Assembly: GCF_914484835.1 (NCBI RefSeq)
Contig: NZ_CAJZAR010000062.1
Coordinates: forward strand, 310,001-374,000
Length of the DNA: 64,000 nucleotides
Reading direction: 5' to 3'
From: Paraburkholderia tropica
GTDB taxonomy: Bacteria > Pseudomonadota > Gammaproteobacteria > Burkholderiales > Burkholderiaceae
Under the pieces are notes generated by a model. That model made no database searches and was not told the DNA's origin. It was given only the letters and a program-made list of their open reading frames with translations. A program made the position numbers and the translations under genes. Position 1 is the stretch's first letter. The number at the start of each line of letters is the position of its first letter. Shown piece after piece: positions 42,878 through 52,325 of this stretch.

Positions 42878-43873
42878 TCACACCGCAATTGCCGATAGCC
42901 GATAGCGGATCGTGCGCGGCGTGCTGCTCACAAACGCCAATCCTGTCCGGCTCGCGAGCGGGTGGTCGGCAGACGGCGTTACAACTCTGCCCAGATCGAA
43001 AAACCCGCTGACAGGCTCCACGCCCAGCGCAAAATTGCGGCTGGCCCATGGTTCGTACTTGCGCCCGCCGTTACTGATCCAGAGCACGGCGTCCGGAAAA
43101 TCGCCAGGGTCCCAGTCCAGTTTGACTTCGGCCCGGTCCGCCGGGTAACGCAGCACGAAAGGCGGCTCGCAGGCCTCCAGTTGAACGAGTTCCTCGGTTT
43201 GCTGTGGCAACGGTAGCCGCGACAAATCGATCGATCCATCCCAGGTTTCGAGCTTGCGCAGCGAAGCGAAACTCCGGTTGCGCAGAATCTGCGAAAACTC
43301 CGGCTCGATGGCGACCGGATACGTGTGAACGGCGCGATACGGGCACGCCAGTACATCGACACCCTCCGGCGGCACCGCGAAAGTCGGATGGAGTGCGAAG
43401 GGCAGCGTCACGTCGCGCCGCACGTGCACCGTCAGCGAGACGGACAGTGACGCTTCGTGCGGGCTCGCTTCAATGAGCCGTTCGAGATAGTCGACCGGGC
43501 TTTCGGGCGGGTAGTCGATGCGCAACCTGATCGCGTGCCCGGTCTGCTCCACGCGCCGCCACATGTGATTCGAACTGTAGCCGTGCCGCCATGCGTCGTC
43601 GGCATCCCGGGACTCGAAGCCTTCCGGCAGGCCCGGCGGCGCTTCGGTAGTGCCGAACGGCAGGCAAGGCCATTCACCGCGCAGCGCACGCAGGAGTCCA
43701 GGCCATTGGGGATCGTCGCCCCAGGGCGCGACATGCAGCGGCGAGACGCTGCGTCCCGCGCCGAGGTCGAATCGCACCGGCGCCAGCATGCCGCCCAGCG
43801 ATTGCACAGTCGCCTCGCCATGCGGCCACTTCAAGGTCCAGCGTTCGTTGTTCACCGTCGTTGCGTCTTCCAC
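42878..43873 (-). CDS. Aldose-1-epimerase-like (galactose mutarotase fold) protein
   Basis: The 331-residue protein has the galactose-mutarotase beta-sandwich pattern, with GGMLAPVRFDL early, LRALRGEWPCLPFGT near residue 75, LPFALHPTFAVPPEG near 185 with a likely catalytic His, and a late VLWISNGGRKYEPW segment. It probably interconverts sugar anomers or binds a sugar. The GTG start at 43873 has CAGGAG six bases upstream; a longer frame runs into the upstream gene and is not needed. It is the last gene of the nine-gene catabolic operon, 25 bp behind the enolase-superfamily gene. Confidence 0.8.
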   Translation of the reverse strand: MEDATTVNNERWTLKWPHGEATVQSLGGMLAPVRFDLGAGRSVSPLHVAPWGDDPQWPGLLRALRGEWPCLPFGTTEAPPGLPEGFESRDADDAWRHGYSSNHMWRRVEQTGHAIRLRIDYPPESPVDYLERLIEASPHEASLSVSLTVHVRRDVTLPFALHPTFAVPPEGVDVLACPYRAVHTYPVAIEPEFSQILRNRSFASLRKLETWDGSIDLSRLPLPQQTEELVQLEACEPPFVLRYPADRAEVKLDWDPGDFPDAVLWISNGGRKYEPWASRNFALGVEPVSGFFDLGRVVTPSADHPLASRTGLAFVSSTPRTIRYRLSAIAV

Positions 43874-43898
43874 GTTCGTCTCCTGGAGCGCAGGGTTC

Positions 43899-45056
43899 TC
43901 AATGCCCGATGCGGATTGCGGTTTTGTCGAAGAACGCACGGTCCAGTTCGAAGCCCAGGCCCGGCCGGTCGGGGACATCGAGCCAACCGCTGCGCTGTTC
44001 GAGAGGCTGCGTGACCAGTGCCGTCCTGAACGGATGCGACGACGTATCGTATTCAAACAACGGCTGATCGGCGTACAGCGCATAGTGCGTGTCGGGCGTC
44101 GCGGCGATCATGTGTAGCGAAGCGTATTGGCCGATGGCGGTGCCCCAAACGTGCGGATTGACCTTCACGCCGTGAACCTGCGCGAGCGCATTGATGTGCC
44201 TGAGCGCGGTGAAACCGCCCGCGAGACAGATATCGGGTTGCGCGATATCGACGGCGCCTGCTGCGAACAGATCGTGAAAGCCATACATCGAAAACTCGGC
44301 TTCACCGCCTGCGATCGGCGTGTCGATGGCATCGCGCACGCGGCGATAGCCGGCCAGGTCTTCCGGCACCACGGGTTCTTCGAGCCAGCGCAGGCGCATC
44401 GAGTCGAGCGCGCGCCCGAGACGGATCGCTTCGTTCGCGCTGTACGCGTGATTGACGTCCACCATGAGTTGCGTCTCGGGCGCGAGCGTGTCGCGGATTG
44501 CGTGCATCACCGCGATATCGCCGTTCAGGCCGAAGCCCAGTTTGACCTTCATGATCGAGAAGCCGGCGGCCTGGTGGCGTTTCGCTTCGGCGGCCATATC
44601 GGCGGATTGCCCTTGTCCCTCGGGGCGGAAGAAGCCCGTCGCGTAGCACTGCACGCGCTGGCGGAACGCGCCGCCCAGCAGTTGCCACACGGGCTGGTTC
44701 GCGACCTTGCCGCAGATGTCCCACAACGCGATGTCGACCGCGCTGATGGCGCCCAGCACGACGCCTTTACGGCCGAAGTCGCGCGTGCGGACATACATGG
44801 AGTTCCAGAGTACTTCGGTGTCGAGCGGATTTTTTCCGAGCAGCAGCGGCTTGAGTGCGCTGTCGATCACGGTCGCCGCGATTTCGGGCGGCTGGAGGCC
44901 GACGCTGAACGTTTCGCCCCATCCTTCGATGCCGTCGGTGGTGCGAATCCGCACGACGGTTGTCGAGCGGCCGGTAACCCATCCCTGCGAATAGGCGAAG
45001 GGTTTGTCCAGCGCGGTCTTGAGCACGTAGGTGTCGACGCTTTCGATTTTCAACAT
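43899..45056 (-). CDS. Enolase-superfamily enzyme (MLE subgroup, galactarolactone cycloisomerase-like)
   Basis: The 385-residue protein has the enolase capping domain followed by the barrel with the KxK base pair (Lys170, Lys172), metal ligands Asp200, Glu226 or Glu227 and Glu252, and the late PHVWGT motif with His302. As far as I recall that sequence, the segments CYATGFF, KVKLGFG, EEPVVPEDL and PHVWGTAIG closely parallel D-galactarolactone cycloisomerase of Agrobacterium. A sugar-acid dehydratase such as a galactonate dehydratase is the main alternative. The ATG at 45056 starts the family N-terminus MLKIESVDTY. It is the second-last gene of the operon. Confidence 0.85.
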   Translation of the reverse strand: MLKIESVDTYVLKTALDKPFAYSQGWVTGRSTTVVRIRTTDGIEGWGETFSVGLQPPEIAATVIDSALKPLLLGKNPLDTEVLWNSMYVRTRDFGRKGVVLGAISAVDIALWDICGKVANQPVWQLLGGAFRQRVQCYATGFFRPEGQGQSADMAAEAKRHQAAGFSIMKVKLGFGLNGDIAVMHAIRDTLAPETQLMVDVNHAYSANEAIRLGRALDSMRLRWLEEPVVPEDLAGYRRVRDAIDTPIAGGEAEFSMYGFHDLFAAGAVDIAQPDICLAGGFTALRHINALAQVHGVKVNPHVWGTAIGQYASLHMIAATPDTHYALYADQPLFEYDTSSHPFRTALVTQPLEQRSGWLDVPDRPGLGFELDRAFFDKTAIRIGH

Positions 45057-45132
45057 GAGAGACGTTCCTTGCAATGCGTTCGATAAATGGCGGCAACTGT
45101 CGCAAGTGCGCAGCGCCATACGGCGGGTGTTG

Positions 45133-46218
45133 CTAGTCGACGAGTCTCGCGGCGTATCGGTCCATGGCTTGCAGCGCCGCGACGACCCGCTCGGGCGTGA
45201 CCGGATACGGCTCGTTATGGATGATCTCGCCCGCGCGGCATGCGCGCTGCGCGACCGTCATCAGCGCGGCCGTATCGTCGACATCGACGTTGATCGCAGC
45301 GAGCCGCGTGGGCAGGCCGACATCGCGGCAGAAGCGGAATATCCGCTTGCGCTCGTCGTCGGGGACCGCCCACAGAAAGAGCGACGCGAGCGTGCCCACG
45401 GCCACTTTTTCTCCGTGCAGCAACGCGTGCGCGGCGGGCAATTCGGCGAGTCCGTGATGAATGGCATGGGCGGCGGCGACCCCGCCAGACTCGAAGCCGA
45501 TACCCGACAGCAGCACGGTGGCTTCCAGCGTGGCCTCGAAATCCGGGGTGACGAGGTGGGCGCGGCAGTCGTCGACCGCCTGTACCGCGTGCGCGAGCAA
45601 CGTGTCGAGGCACAGCTTTGCCGCAGCGAAGGCGAGGGCGGTTGCGCGTCCGCCGCAAAGGTTCGGCGCGTAGGCGCGATGGCAGGCCTGCGCTTCGTAC
45701 CAGGTGGAAAGCGCGTCGCCGATCCCCGCGATAAGGAAACGCACGGGTGCCTGCGCGACGATCCGCGAGTCGACGAGCACGAGGTCGGGATTGCGCCGGA
45801 CGAAACGATCGCGCAGCACCCGGCCGTTATCGTCATAGATGACCGACAGCGCGGAGCAGGGCGCATCCGATGCCGCGATCGTAGGCACGCACACGAAGGG
45901 CAGGCGCAGATCGTCGGCAGCCGCGCGGCCGACGTCGACCACCTTGCCACCGCCGAACGAGACGACCATTTGCGCGCCGGTTTCGCGAATCCATGCAGCG
46001 GTGTCGGCAATCGTGCGGTCCGTGCAGGCGGCTTCCAACGTTCGCACGTTGAGTTCGACGCGTTGTGCGTTGGTGTGCAGACGATCGAGCATCGCACGCA
46101 CCTTGTCGTCGACGAGGCAGGCAGCCGAAGTGCCGAATCGGGCCAGTTCGTCGTCGAGCGTGTCGAGTGCGCCGGCGCCCTGCACGTATCGAGAAGGAAA
46201 AACGCTGGTTCTCAGCAT
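45133..46218 (-). CDS. gldA: Glycerol dehydrogenase (iron-containing alcohol dehydrogenase family)
   Basis: The 361-residue NAD-dependent dehydrogenase follows E. coli GldA along its length, with SFGGGKVVDVGRAA (NAD binding, about residues 87-100), PTIAASDAPCSALSVIY, and metal ligands Asp168 (AGIGDALSTWYEA), His251 (AAAHAIHHGL) and His268 (LLHGEKVAVG). It should oxidise or reduce a polyol/ketose pair such as glycerol/dihydroxyacetone, or a related compound in the sugar-acid pathway. The start is the ATG at 46218; a TTG at 46245 is possible. Confidence 0.87.
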   Translation of the reverse strand: MLRTSVFPSRYVQGAGALDTLDDELARFGTSAACLVDDKVRAMLDRLHTNAQRVELNVRTLEAACTDRTIADTAAWIRETGAQMVVSFGGGKVVDVGRAAADDLRLPFVCVPTIAASDAPCSALSVIYDDNGRVLRDRFVRRNPDLVLVDSRIVAQAPVRFLIAGIGDALSTWYEAQACHRAYAPNLCGGRATALAFAAAKLCLDTLLAHAVQAVDDCRAHLVTPDFEATLEATVLLSGIGFESGGVAAAHAIHHGLAELPAAHALLHGEKVAVGTLASLFLWAVPDDERKRIFRFCRDVGLPTRLAAINVDVDDTAALMTVAQRACRAGEIIHNEPYPVTPERVVAALQAMDRYAARLVD

Positions 46219-46257
46219 GAACGGAGGCTCACGGTCGTGGCGCAATGGGTCCGTCGA

Positions 46258-47010
46258 TCAACCGACGACATAGCCGCCGTCGACGGCCAGCGTGGCGCCC
46301 GTTATATAGCGCGAAGCGGGGGTCGAAAGAAAAACCGCTGCACCGACGAGATCGTCGGCTTCGCCCCAGCGCTTGAGCGCGGTACGGTCGGCGATTTTCG
46401 TTGCCGCGTGCGGTTCGCTCCAGAGGCCGTGCGTCATGGCGGTGCGGTGATAGCCCGGCGCGATCGCGTTCACGCGCACGCCGTCGCGCCCATGCCGGTG
46501 CGCCAGCGCGCGCGTCAGGCCGAGAATGCCGCTTTTGCTCGCGCAATAGGCGGGCACTTCCTCATCGGCGAGATAGCTGAGCATCGACGCGATATTGATG
46601 ATCGTGCCGTGCGAGCGTTTCAGGAGCGGCATCATGGCCGTCGAAAGACGCATCGCGCTGATGAGATTGATATCCACGACATTCAGGAACGTCGCGTCCT
46701 CGTATTCCTGACCGGGCCGCGAAATGCCCTGCGAATTGACGAGGATATCGAGGCGGTCGAAACGTTGCGCGAACGCGGCAATCGATTCCGGCGAGGTCAC
46801 GTTCAGGCTGTCGAATTCGATCCGATCCGTCGCGTGTTCACGTTTGAGTTGCGCGATCTTGTCGGCCGAGCTGCCGGTCGCCGTGACGCGTGCGCCGAGA
46901 CCGGCGAGCCCCCTGGCGATCTCCAGGCCGATGCCGCTCGTGCCGCCCGATACCAGCGCGGTCTTGCCGGCAAGCAGGTCGGGCGCGAAGCAGGAGAGAA
47001 TATCGTTCAT
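46258..47010 (-). CDS. SDR-family oxidoreductase
   Basis: The 250-residue classical short-chain dehydrogenase has the cofactor motif SGGTSGIG (residues 21-28), the NSQG motif near 92-95, and the catalytic Ser142, Tyr155 and Lys159 (YCASK). The acidic or basic residues that would decide NAD versus NADP are not clear enough to call. In this operon it likely oxidises a sugar or sugar-acid hydroxyl. It is followed by gldA after 39 bp, and its stop lies close to that gene's alternative TTG start. Confidence 0.9.
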   Translation of the reverse strand: MNDILSCFAPDLLAGKTALVSGGTSGIGLEIARGLAGLGARVTATGSSADKIAQLKREHATDRIEFDSLNVTSPESIAAFAQRFDRLDILVNSQGISRPGQEYEDATFLNVVDINLISAMRLSTAMMPLLKRSHGTIINIASMLSYLADEEVPAYCASKSGILGLTRALAHRHGRDGVRVNAIAPGYHRTAMTHGLWSEPHAATKIADRTALKRWGEADDLVGAAVFLSTPASRYITGATLAVDGGYVVG

Positions 47011-47083
47011 TGAATGGTTTCCAGTTTAGGCATCCTGATCATGTCGGGGCGATCAAGGAGGCGTCGAATAAGGAGGCGAACGG

Positions 47084-48775
47084 TTAGAGCGCGGGCATCA
47101 GCGTCGCATCGGCCGGGCTAATCAGGGTTGCGGCAGGCGCGCCCGGCAGCGTCTCGCCCATCATCAGCGCCACGCCGCGATCGGCAACGGCATAAGTCGT
47201 GGCAACCGTATTGCCGCTGATGATGGTGGGCCACGACGACGTGTCGAACACGCGCAGGCCCGCGATGCCGCGCACGGTCATGTCGTTGCGCAAGACGGCC
47301 ATGGGGTCGTTGTCCGTGCCCATGCGCGCCGTGCCCGCCGGGTGATAGACGGTCTTGACGGTGCGTCTGCAATGCTCGGCCAGCGCGTCGTCCGAAGCGG
47401 ATGAAGTCTGGGTGACGGCCTGCTCGTCGGGCAGCACGATCCGGTCGACCATCGCGGCGAGCGGACCTTCGCGCATGATCTGCGCGGCGCGGCGCAGTCC
47501 TGCAATCGACAGCCGCAGATCGTCGGGGTGCTCCAGATAGTTCGGATGGACGATGGGCGTAGCGTTCGGGTCGGACGTTTGCAGCGTGACGCGGCCTCGG
47601 CTCTTCGGGCGCATCACGCAACTGTTCAGCGTGAAGCCGTAGGTCGCTTTGGTCGACGTTACGTCGGGGTCGAGGTACACGGTCGGCAGGCAGAACATCT
47701 GGATCGAAGGCGCGCCGGATGCATCGTCGGGATTGAAGAAGGCACCGGCTTCCACGGCGTTCGACGCAACGGGTCCATTGCGGAACGCGAGATATTGCAG
47801 GCCGTTGCGAAGCTGGTTCCAGCCGCGGTCCTGGCCGAAATAGCCTTGCTTGCCGTTGCAGAACGCCACGACCGGCACTTCATGATGATCCTGGAGATTC
47901 TCGCCGACGCCCGGCAGATCCGCGATCACCGGAATGTTCAGGCGCGAGAGTTCATTGGCCGGACCGATGCCGGAAAGCATCAACAGCTTGGGCGTGACGA
48001 GCGCGCCCGCCGTGAGCACGATCTGATCCGCGAACACCTGCTCGCGCTGCGTTCCACTCTGGATTTCGATGCCCTTCGCGGCGTTTCGCTCGATCAGAAT
48101 CCGCGTGACCTGCGCGCCGGTGCGGATCGTCAGACGCGAATCGTTCATGACCGGCGCGAGGAACGCGTCGACGCCGCTGCATCGGCGGCCCTGAAACGCG
48201 GTGGTCTGGAAGAAGCCCGTCCCCATCTGCGTGCCGCTGTTGAAGTCCGGGTTATAGGGCAGACCGTTCTGCTGCGCCGCGAGCACGAACGCACGCGATA
48301 CGTCGCTCAGATTGGCGCCATCGGATACTTTCAGCGGCCCGTTGACACCGTGCGCGGCATTGTTGAAGGTCGAGTTGCCTTCGAGCCGCATGAAATGCGG
48401 CAGCAACTGCCGATAGCGCCACGACTCGTCGCCGGTGATCGAGACCCAGTCGTCGTAATCGCGCGCCTGGCCGCGAATGTAGACCATCGCGTTGACCGAA
48501 CTGCCGCCGCCCAGCACCTTGCCCTGCGGGATCGACGGTTGCCGGCCGTTCAAGTGCGGATGCTGCGCGCTGCGGTGGAACGTCATGTAATCGTGATTCG
48601 ACAGCAGTTTGACGAAACCCGCAGGCATGTGAATGAGCGGGTTGCGATCGGGCGCGCCGGCTTCGACGAGCAGAACGCGCGCGCCGTGATCGCGCACGAG
48701 CCGGCCCGCCGTCAGGCATCCCGCCGCGCCCGCGCCGATGACGATGAAGTCGTAGTGTGTCGTTGCTTTAGCCAT
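47084..48775 (-). CDS. GMC-family oxidoreductase (choline/alcohol dehydrogenase-like)
   Basis: The 563-residue FAD enzyme has the ADP-binding fold DFIVIGAGAAGCLTAGRLV at about residues 9-27 and the GGGSSVNAMVYIRG motif near 90. The C-terminal catalytic pair comprises His in YHPAGTARMGTD (near 495) and the SSWPTIISGNTVATTYAVA segment near 530. It resembles AlkJ/BetA-type alcohol dehydrogenases rather than the periplasmic FAD-GDH at 17268, and has no Fe-S cysteines. It is cytoplasmic or membrane-associated. Its substrate is probably an alcohol of the imported sugar or a related compound. Confidence 0.9.
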   Translation of the reverse strand: MAKATTHYDFIVIGAGAAGCLTAGRLVRDHGARVLLVEAGAPDRNPLIHMPAGFVKLLSNHDYMTFHRSAQHPHLNGRQPSIPQGKVLGGGSSVNAMVYIRGQARDYDDWVSITGDESWRYRQLLPHFMRLEGNSTFNNAAHGVNGPLKVSDGANLSDVSRAFVLAAQQNGLPYNPDFNSGTQMGTGFFQTTAFQGRRCSGVDAFLAPVMNDSRLTIRTGAQVTRILIERNAAKGIEIQSGTQREQVFADQIVLTAGALVTPKLLMLSGIGPANELSRLNIPVIADLPGVGENLQDHHEVPVVAFCNGKQGYFGQDRGWNQLRNGLQYLAFRNGPVASNAVEAGAFFNPDDASGAPSIQMFCLPTVYLDPDVTSTKATYGFTLNSCVMRPKSRGRVTLQTSDPNATPIVHPNYLEHPDDLRLSIAGLRRAAQIMREGPLAAMVDRIVLPDEQAVTQTSSASDDALAEHCRRTVKTVYHPAGTARMGTDNDPMAVLRNDMTVRGIAGLRVFDTSSWPTIISGNTVATTYAVADRGVALMMGETLPGAPAATLISPADATLMPAL

Positions 48776-48848
48776 GAATAAAACCTTGGAACTGATCTGT
48801 GGTCCGTCCGCTGGCCCGGCGCGATGGCCATGCCAGCGGGCCGGGCGT

Positions 48849-49844
48849 TCAGCGGCGCGCTTGCCGCGCCATGCCCGCGAGAATCGCCGCGCCCGCAATC
48901 GCGAGGCCTTGAACGATGAGCTTGCCAGACTCGCCCGCACCATACGCGTTGAGCACGTTGAACAGCAGTGTCAGCGCGAAGGCCGCGGCGCCGGGGCCGA
49001 TGAGCCCGCCACGTCCGCCGCCGAACGTGATGCCGCCCAGAATCACGCCGGCAATCGAATTCATCACCACATCCGCGCCGACGCTGGTCGTGCTCACGCC
49101 CACATAGCCCGAGAGCAGGAGGCCGCCGCCCGCAGCCAGCAGTCCGGCCGCGACGTGCGAGGCAATGAACACGCCTTCGACCGGCAGCCCGGAGAGCGCG
49201 GCTGCGGCCGGATTGCTGCCGACCGCCTTGAGCAGGCGGCCGAACACCATCAGCCGCAACGGGATGGCAAGCAGCACCAGCACGGCCAGCCAGAGCACGG
49301 TTGCGATCGGCACGATGCCGATCTTCGCGCTGCCAAGCACCTGCACGGCGTCGGGCACCGAGCCGGGGCTGCTTCCTGAGCTCAGGAACAACACCGTGCC
49401 CGTGAGGATCGACGCCATCGCCAGCGTCGCGATCACGGCGGACGCGCGGAACTGCGTGATCAGCAGACCGTTCACAAGGCCGACCAGCGCACCGATGGCG
49501 AGCGCGCCGGCGATCAGCATCGGGGCCGACATCTCGTTGAGCGGCGCGGAGGTGATTACATAGTTGGTGAGGACGAAAACGCCGCCGATCGACAGGTCGA
49601 TCGACCGGCAGCGCATCACGATCATCTGCGCGGCCACGGCGAGGCCGAGCGGCGCTGCTTGCCGCGCGATCACCATCTGAAACGGCCATTGCAGCAGCAC
49701 GGGCCTGAAGAACAGACAGAACAGGAGCAGCGCGACGAGCACCACAATCGACGGCGGCACCACATTGACGAACTGGCGCACATTGAAGCGCGGTGCCGCG
49801 CGCAGCGTCAGGTTTCCGGTTTCGGAGGCGTGTTGAGCTGGCAT
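48849..49844 (-). CDS. Sugar ABC transporter permease (RbsC-like), second of two
   Basis: The 331-residue inner-membrane protein has about eight to ten hydrophobic segments and the BPD-transp-2 signatures SIDLSIGGVFVLTNYVIT (about residues 81-98) and AGVILGGITFGGGRGG near 265. It probably pairs with the permease encoded 3 bp away to make a heterodimer, as in importers with two different permeases. It is encoded after the ATPase and first permease genes. Confidence 0.9.
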   Translation of the reverse strand: MPAQHASETGNLTLRAAPRFNVRQFVNVVPPSIVVLVALLLFCLFFRPVLLQWPFQMVIARQAAPLGLAVAAQMIVMRCRSIDLSIGGVFVLTNYVITSAPLNEMSAPMLIAGALAIGALVGLVNGLLITQFRASAVIATLAMASILTGTVLFLSSGSSPGSVPDAVQVLGSAKIGIVPIATVLWLAVLVLLAIPLRLMVFGRLLKAVGSNPAAAALSGLPVEGVFIASHVAAGLLAAGGGLLLSGYVGVSTTSVGADVVMNSIAGVILGGITFGGGRGGLIGPGAAAFALTLLFNVLNAYGAGESGKLIVQGLAIAGAAILAGMARQARR

Positions 49845-49847
49845 GAT

Positions 49848-50786
49848 TTAGATCCCGATTTCTTTGCGGCGACGCAGGCACACCGCGAACAGAAGCAGCG
49901 TCCCGTTGACGACGGAGAGCAGGAAGGGATTGATCTGAACGATATTCATCCCGTTGCCGACGATGCTGAGCAGCAGCGCGCCGAAGATCGTGCCGAGCGG
50001 GCCGCCGATGCCGCCGCTCAACTGCGTGCCGCCCAGCGCGACGGCCGCGACCGAATCGAGCCCGTACGACGCGCCGACCCACGGGTCGCCCGACGAAATG
50101 CGTCCGGCGAGGAAGATGCCCGCAATCGCTGCGAACAGCGCGCAGAGCACGTAAGCGGCGATGGTCGTGCGCGCGACGCTCACCCCCGCGAGCGCGGCGT
50201 TATCCGCGCCGCCGCCCACCGAGTAGAGATGCAGCCCGAAGCGCGAGCGATGCAGCAGCGACCACGCGATCCAAGCTGCCAGCGCGACCCACACCACGGC
50301 GACCGGCACGCCCATCACCGAGTTGCCGACTGCCGCGGAAATCGGCGCCCAGATGCTGCCGCCGGGCGAAGGCTGGACGAGCAGCACGATGCCTTGCAGG
50401 ATCGTGCCGGTCGACAGCGTCATGATGATCGGATGCACGCGAAACCGCGTCACGCCGATGCCGTTCACGACGCCGACCAGCGCCGCGCTCAAGACGGTGA
50501 GCGCGATCGCGAGTGCGGGCGAGCCGGTCGTCGCGAGGATGCAGGTCGAGAGACTCATGACGACGCCGACCGAAAGATCGAGGCCGCCGGTCAGAATCGG
50601 CAGCGTCTGTCCGAGCGCGACGACCAGAAGAGGCGTTGCCTGAACGATCAGGTTGGCGAGATTCTGCGGCGTGCGGAAACTGCTGAACGACACGGCCAGA
50701 GCAGCCACGGCGACCAGCAACAGCAGCCCCGATACATATTGGCCGCCGCTACGGTCCGCGCGCCACGACGTGATGCGATTGATCAT
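49848..50786 (-). CDS. Sugar ABC transporter permease (RbsC-like), first of two
   Basis: The 312-residue membrane protein has the ribose-type permease signatures GGLDLSVGVVMSLSTCI (about residues 66-82) and AVALGGTQLSGGIGGPLGT near 255. The ATG overlaps the ATPase stop (ATGA), so translation is coupled. It is a separate chain from the permease at 48849-49844. Confidence 0.92.
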   Translation of the reverse strand: MINRITSWRADRSGGQYVSGLLLLVAVAALAVSFSSFRTPQNLANLIVQATPLLVVALGQTLPILTGGLDLSVGVVMSLSTCILATTGSPALAIALTVLSAALVGVVNGIGVTRFRVHPIIMTLSTGTILQGIVLLVQPSPGGSIWAPISAAVGNSVMGVPVAVVWVALAAWIAWSLLHRSRFGLHLYSVGGGADNAALAGVSVARTTIAAYVLCALFAAIAGIFLAGRISSGDPWVGASYGLDSVAAVALGGTQLSGGIGGPLGTIFGALLLSIVGNGMNIVQINPFLLSVVNGTLLLFAVCLRRRKEIGI

Positions 50787-52306
50787 GCTGTGACTCCTGC
50801 GGGTTGGGCGGTCCGCGCGACGGCGGCCTGAAGGATGTCTTCTTCGGTCGCGTCTTTCGCGTCGATTTCCTTCACGATGCGATGGCCGGACACCACCAGC
50901 ACGCGATCGGCAAGGCCGATCACTTCGGGCAGTTCGCGCGACGTGAAGAGTACCGATCCGCCACGCGCGCAGAACGTGCGCAAGGCGTTGTAGATCTCCA
51001 CTTTCGCCCCGACATCGACGCCGCGCGTCGGCTCCTCGATCAGCAGCACATCCGCGTCGATCGCGAGCCAGCGCCCCAGCATCACCTTTTGCTGATTGCC
51101 GCCCGACAGGTTCACGACAGCCAGCGCGTGACTCGCGGCGCGAATCCGCAAGTCGTCGGACAGGCGCTTGACGAGCGCCGTGAGCGGCCGCGCGAAGGCC
51201 CACGGCATCCGGCGCTGATGCACGCCGAGCGTGAGGTTGTCGCGAATCGGCTGATCGAGATACAGGCCTTCGCCTTTACGGTCCTCGGGCATGAAGGCGA
51301 AGCCGTTCGCCAGCGCGCGGCGGGCGCTCGCCCGCGGACGGAAGCTCATCGAGGCGCCCGAGCGGCGCTGCAATTCCAGCTTGCCTGTGCAGCCTTTCAC
51401 GACGCCGGCCAGCGCGCGAACGAGGTCGCGCTGGCCTTGTCCTTCGAGACCGCCGAGCGCTACGATTTCGCCGCGCCGAACGGTGAAGTCCACGCCGGAG
51501 CGGCCCGGCGCCGTGCTCAGGCCGCTCACGCGCAGCGCAACGTCATGGCGTGTTTCGGCACGCGGCGGGTAAAGGTGCGCGACGTCGCGGCCCACCATCA
51601 GCGAAAGCAGGCGGTCCGGGTTCAGGTCGGCGGTGGCGTACGAGCCCACGAGCTTGCCGTCCTTGAGCACCGTCGCCGTATCGCACAGGTCGAAGATCTC
51701 GCGCATGCGGTGCGAAATGTAGAAGATGCACTTGCCCTGATCGCGCAGCTTCAGCAGGAGCGCTTCGAGGCGCTCGACGTCCTTCGTATTGAGCGCGGCG
51801 GTCGGTTCGTCGAAGATGAAAATATCGGCGTTGACCGCGAGACCCTTGGCGATTTCAACCGATTGCTGCTCCGCCACGGTCAGCGAACCGACCAGACGGC
51901 GCGGGTTGATCTGCAAGCCGATGTAGCCGAGCGCGGCCCGCGCCTCTTCTTCCATGCGCCGTCGATCCACGCTGTACAGCCCGCGCTTCGGTTCGCGGCC
52001 GAGGAACATCGTTTCCGCGACCGTGAGATTGGCGACCAGCGAAAACTCCTGAAACACGGTCGATATCCCCGCGTTCAGCGCATCGAGCGGCGACGAAAAC
52101 TTCACCGGCTTGCCGCGCAGCAACACCTGACCCTCGGTCGGCGTGACCACGCCGGCGATGATTTTCATCAGCGTCGACTTGCCCGCGCCGTTTTCGCCGG
52201 TGACGGCGTGAATCGATCCGGCCCGCCCGGTAATGCCCACATTTACGAGCGACGGCACGCCGTCGTACAGCTTGGTGATGTGGGTCGCAGCGATTAACGT
52301 ATCCAT
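50783..52306 (-). CDS. Sugar ABC transporter ATPase (RbsA/MglA-like)
   Basis: The 507-residue protein is a double ATP-binding cassette. The first half has Walker A GENGAGKSTLM (about residues 37-47) and IFIFDEPTAAL; the second half has LSGGNQQKVML and LLIEEPTRGVDVGAK near 400-430. In the second half the Walker B Asp is replaced by Glu (IEEPTRG), a minor oddity. It powers the importer formed with the two permeases and the binding protein of this operon. Confidence 0.93.
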   Translation of the reverse strand: MDTLIAATHITKLYDGVPSLVNVGITGRAGSIHAVTGENGAGKSTLMKIIAGVVTPTEGQVLLRGKPVKFSSPLDALNAGISTVFQEFSLVANLTVAETMFLGREPKRGLYSVDRRRMEEEARAALGYIGLQINPRRLVGSLTVAEQQSVEIAKGLAVNADIFIFDEPTAALNTKDVERLEALLLKLRDQGKCIFYISHRMREIFDLCDTATVLKDGKLVGSYATADLNPDRLLSLMVGRDVAHLYPPRAETRHDVALRVSGLSTAPGRSGVDFTVRRGEIVALGGLEGQGQRDLVRALAGVVKGCTGKLELQRRSGASMSFRPRASARRALANGFAFMPEDRKGEGLYLDQPIRDNLTLGVHQRRMPWAFARPLTALVKRLSDDLRIRAASHALAVVNLSGGNQQKVMLGRWLAIDADVLLIEEPTRGVDVGAKVEIYNALRTFCARGGSVLFTSRELPEVIGLADRVLVVSGHRIVKEIDAKDATEEDILQAAVARTAQPAGVTA

Positions 52307-52325
52307 GCGAATGACTCCCGCGTGA

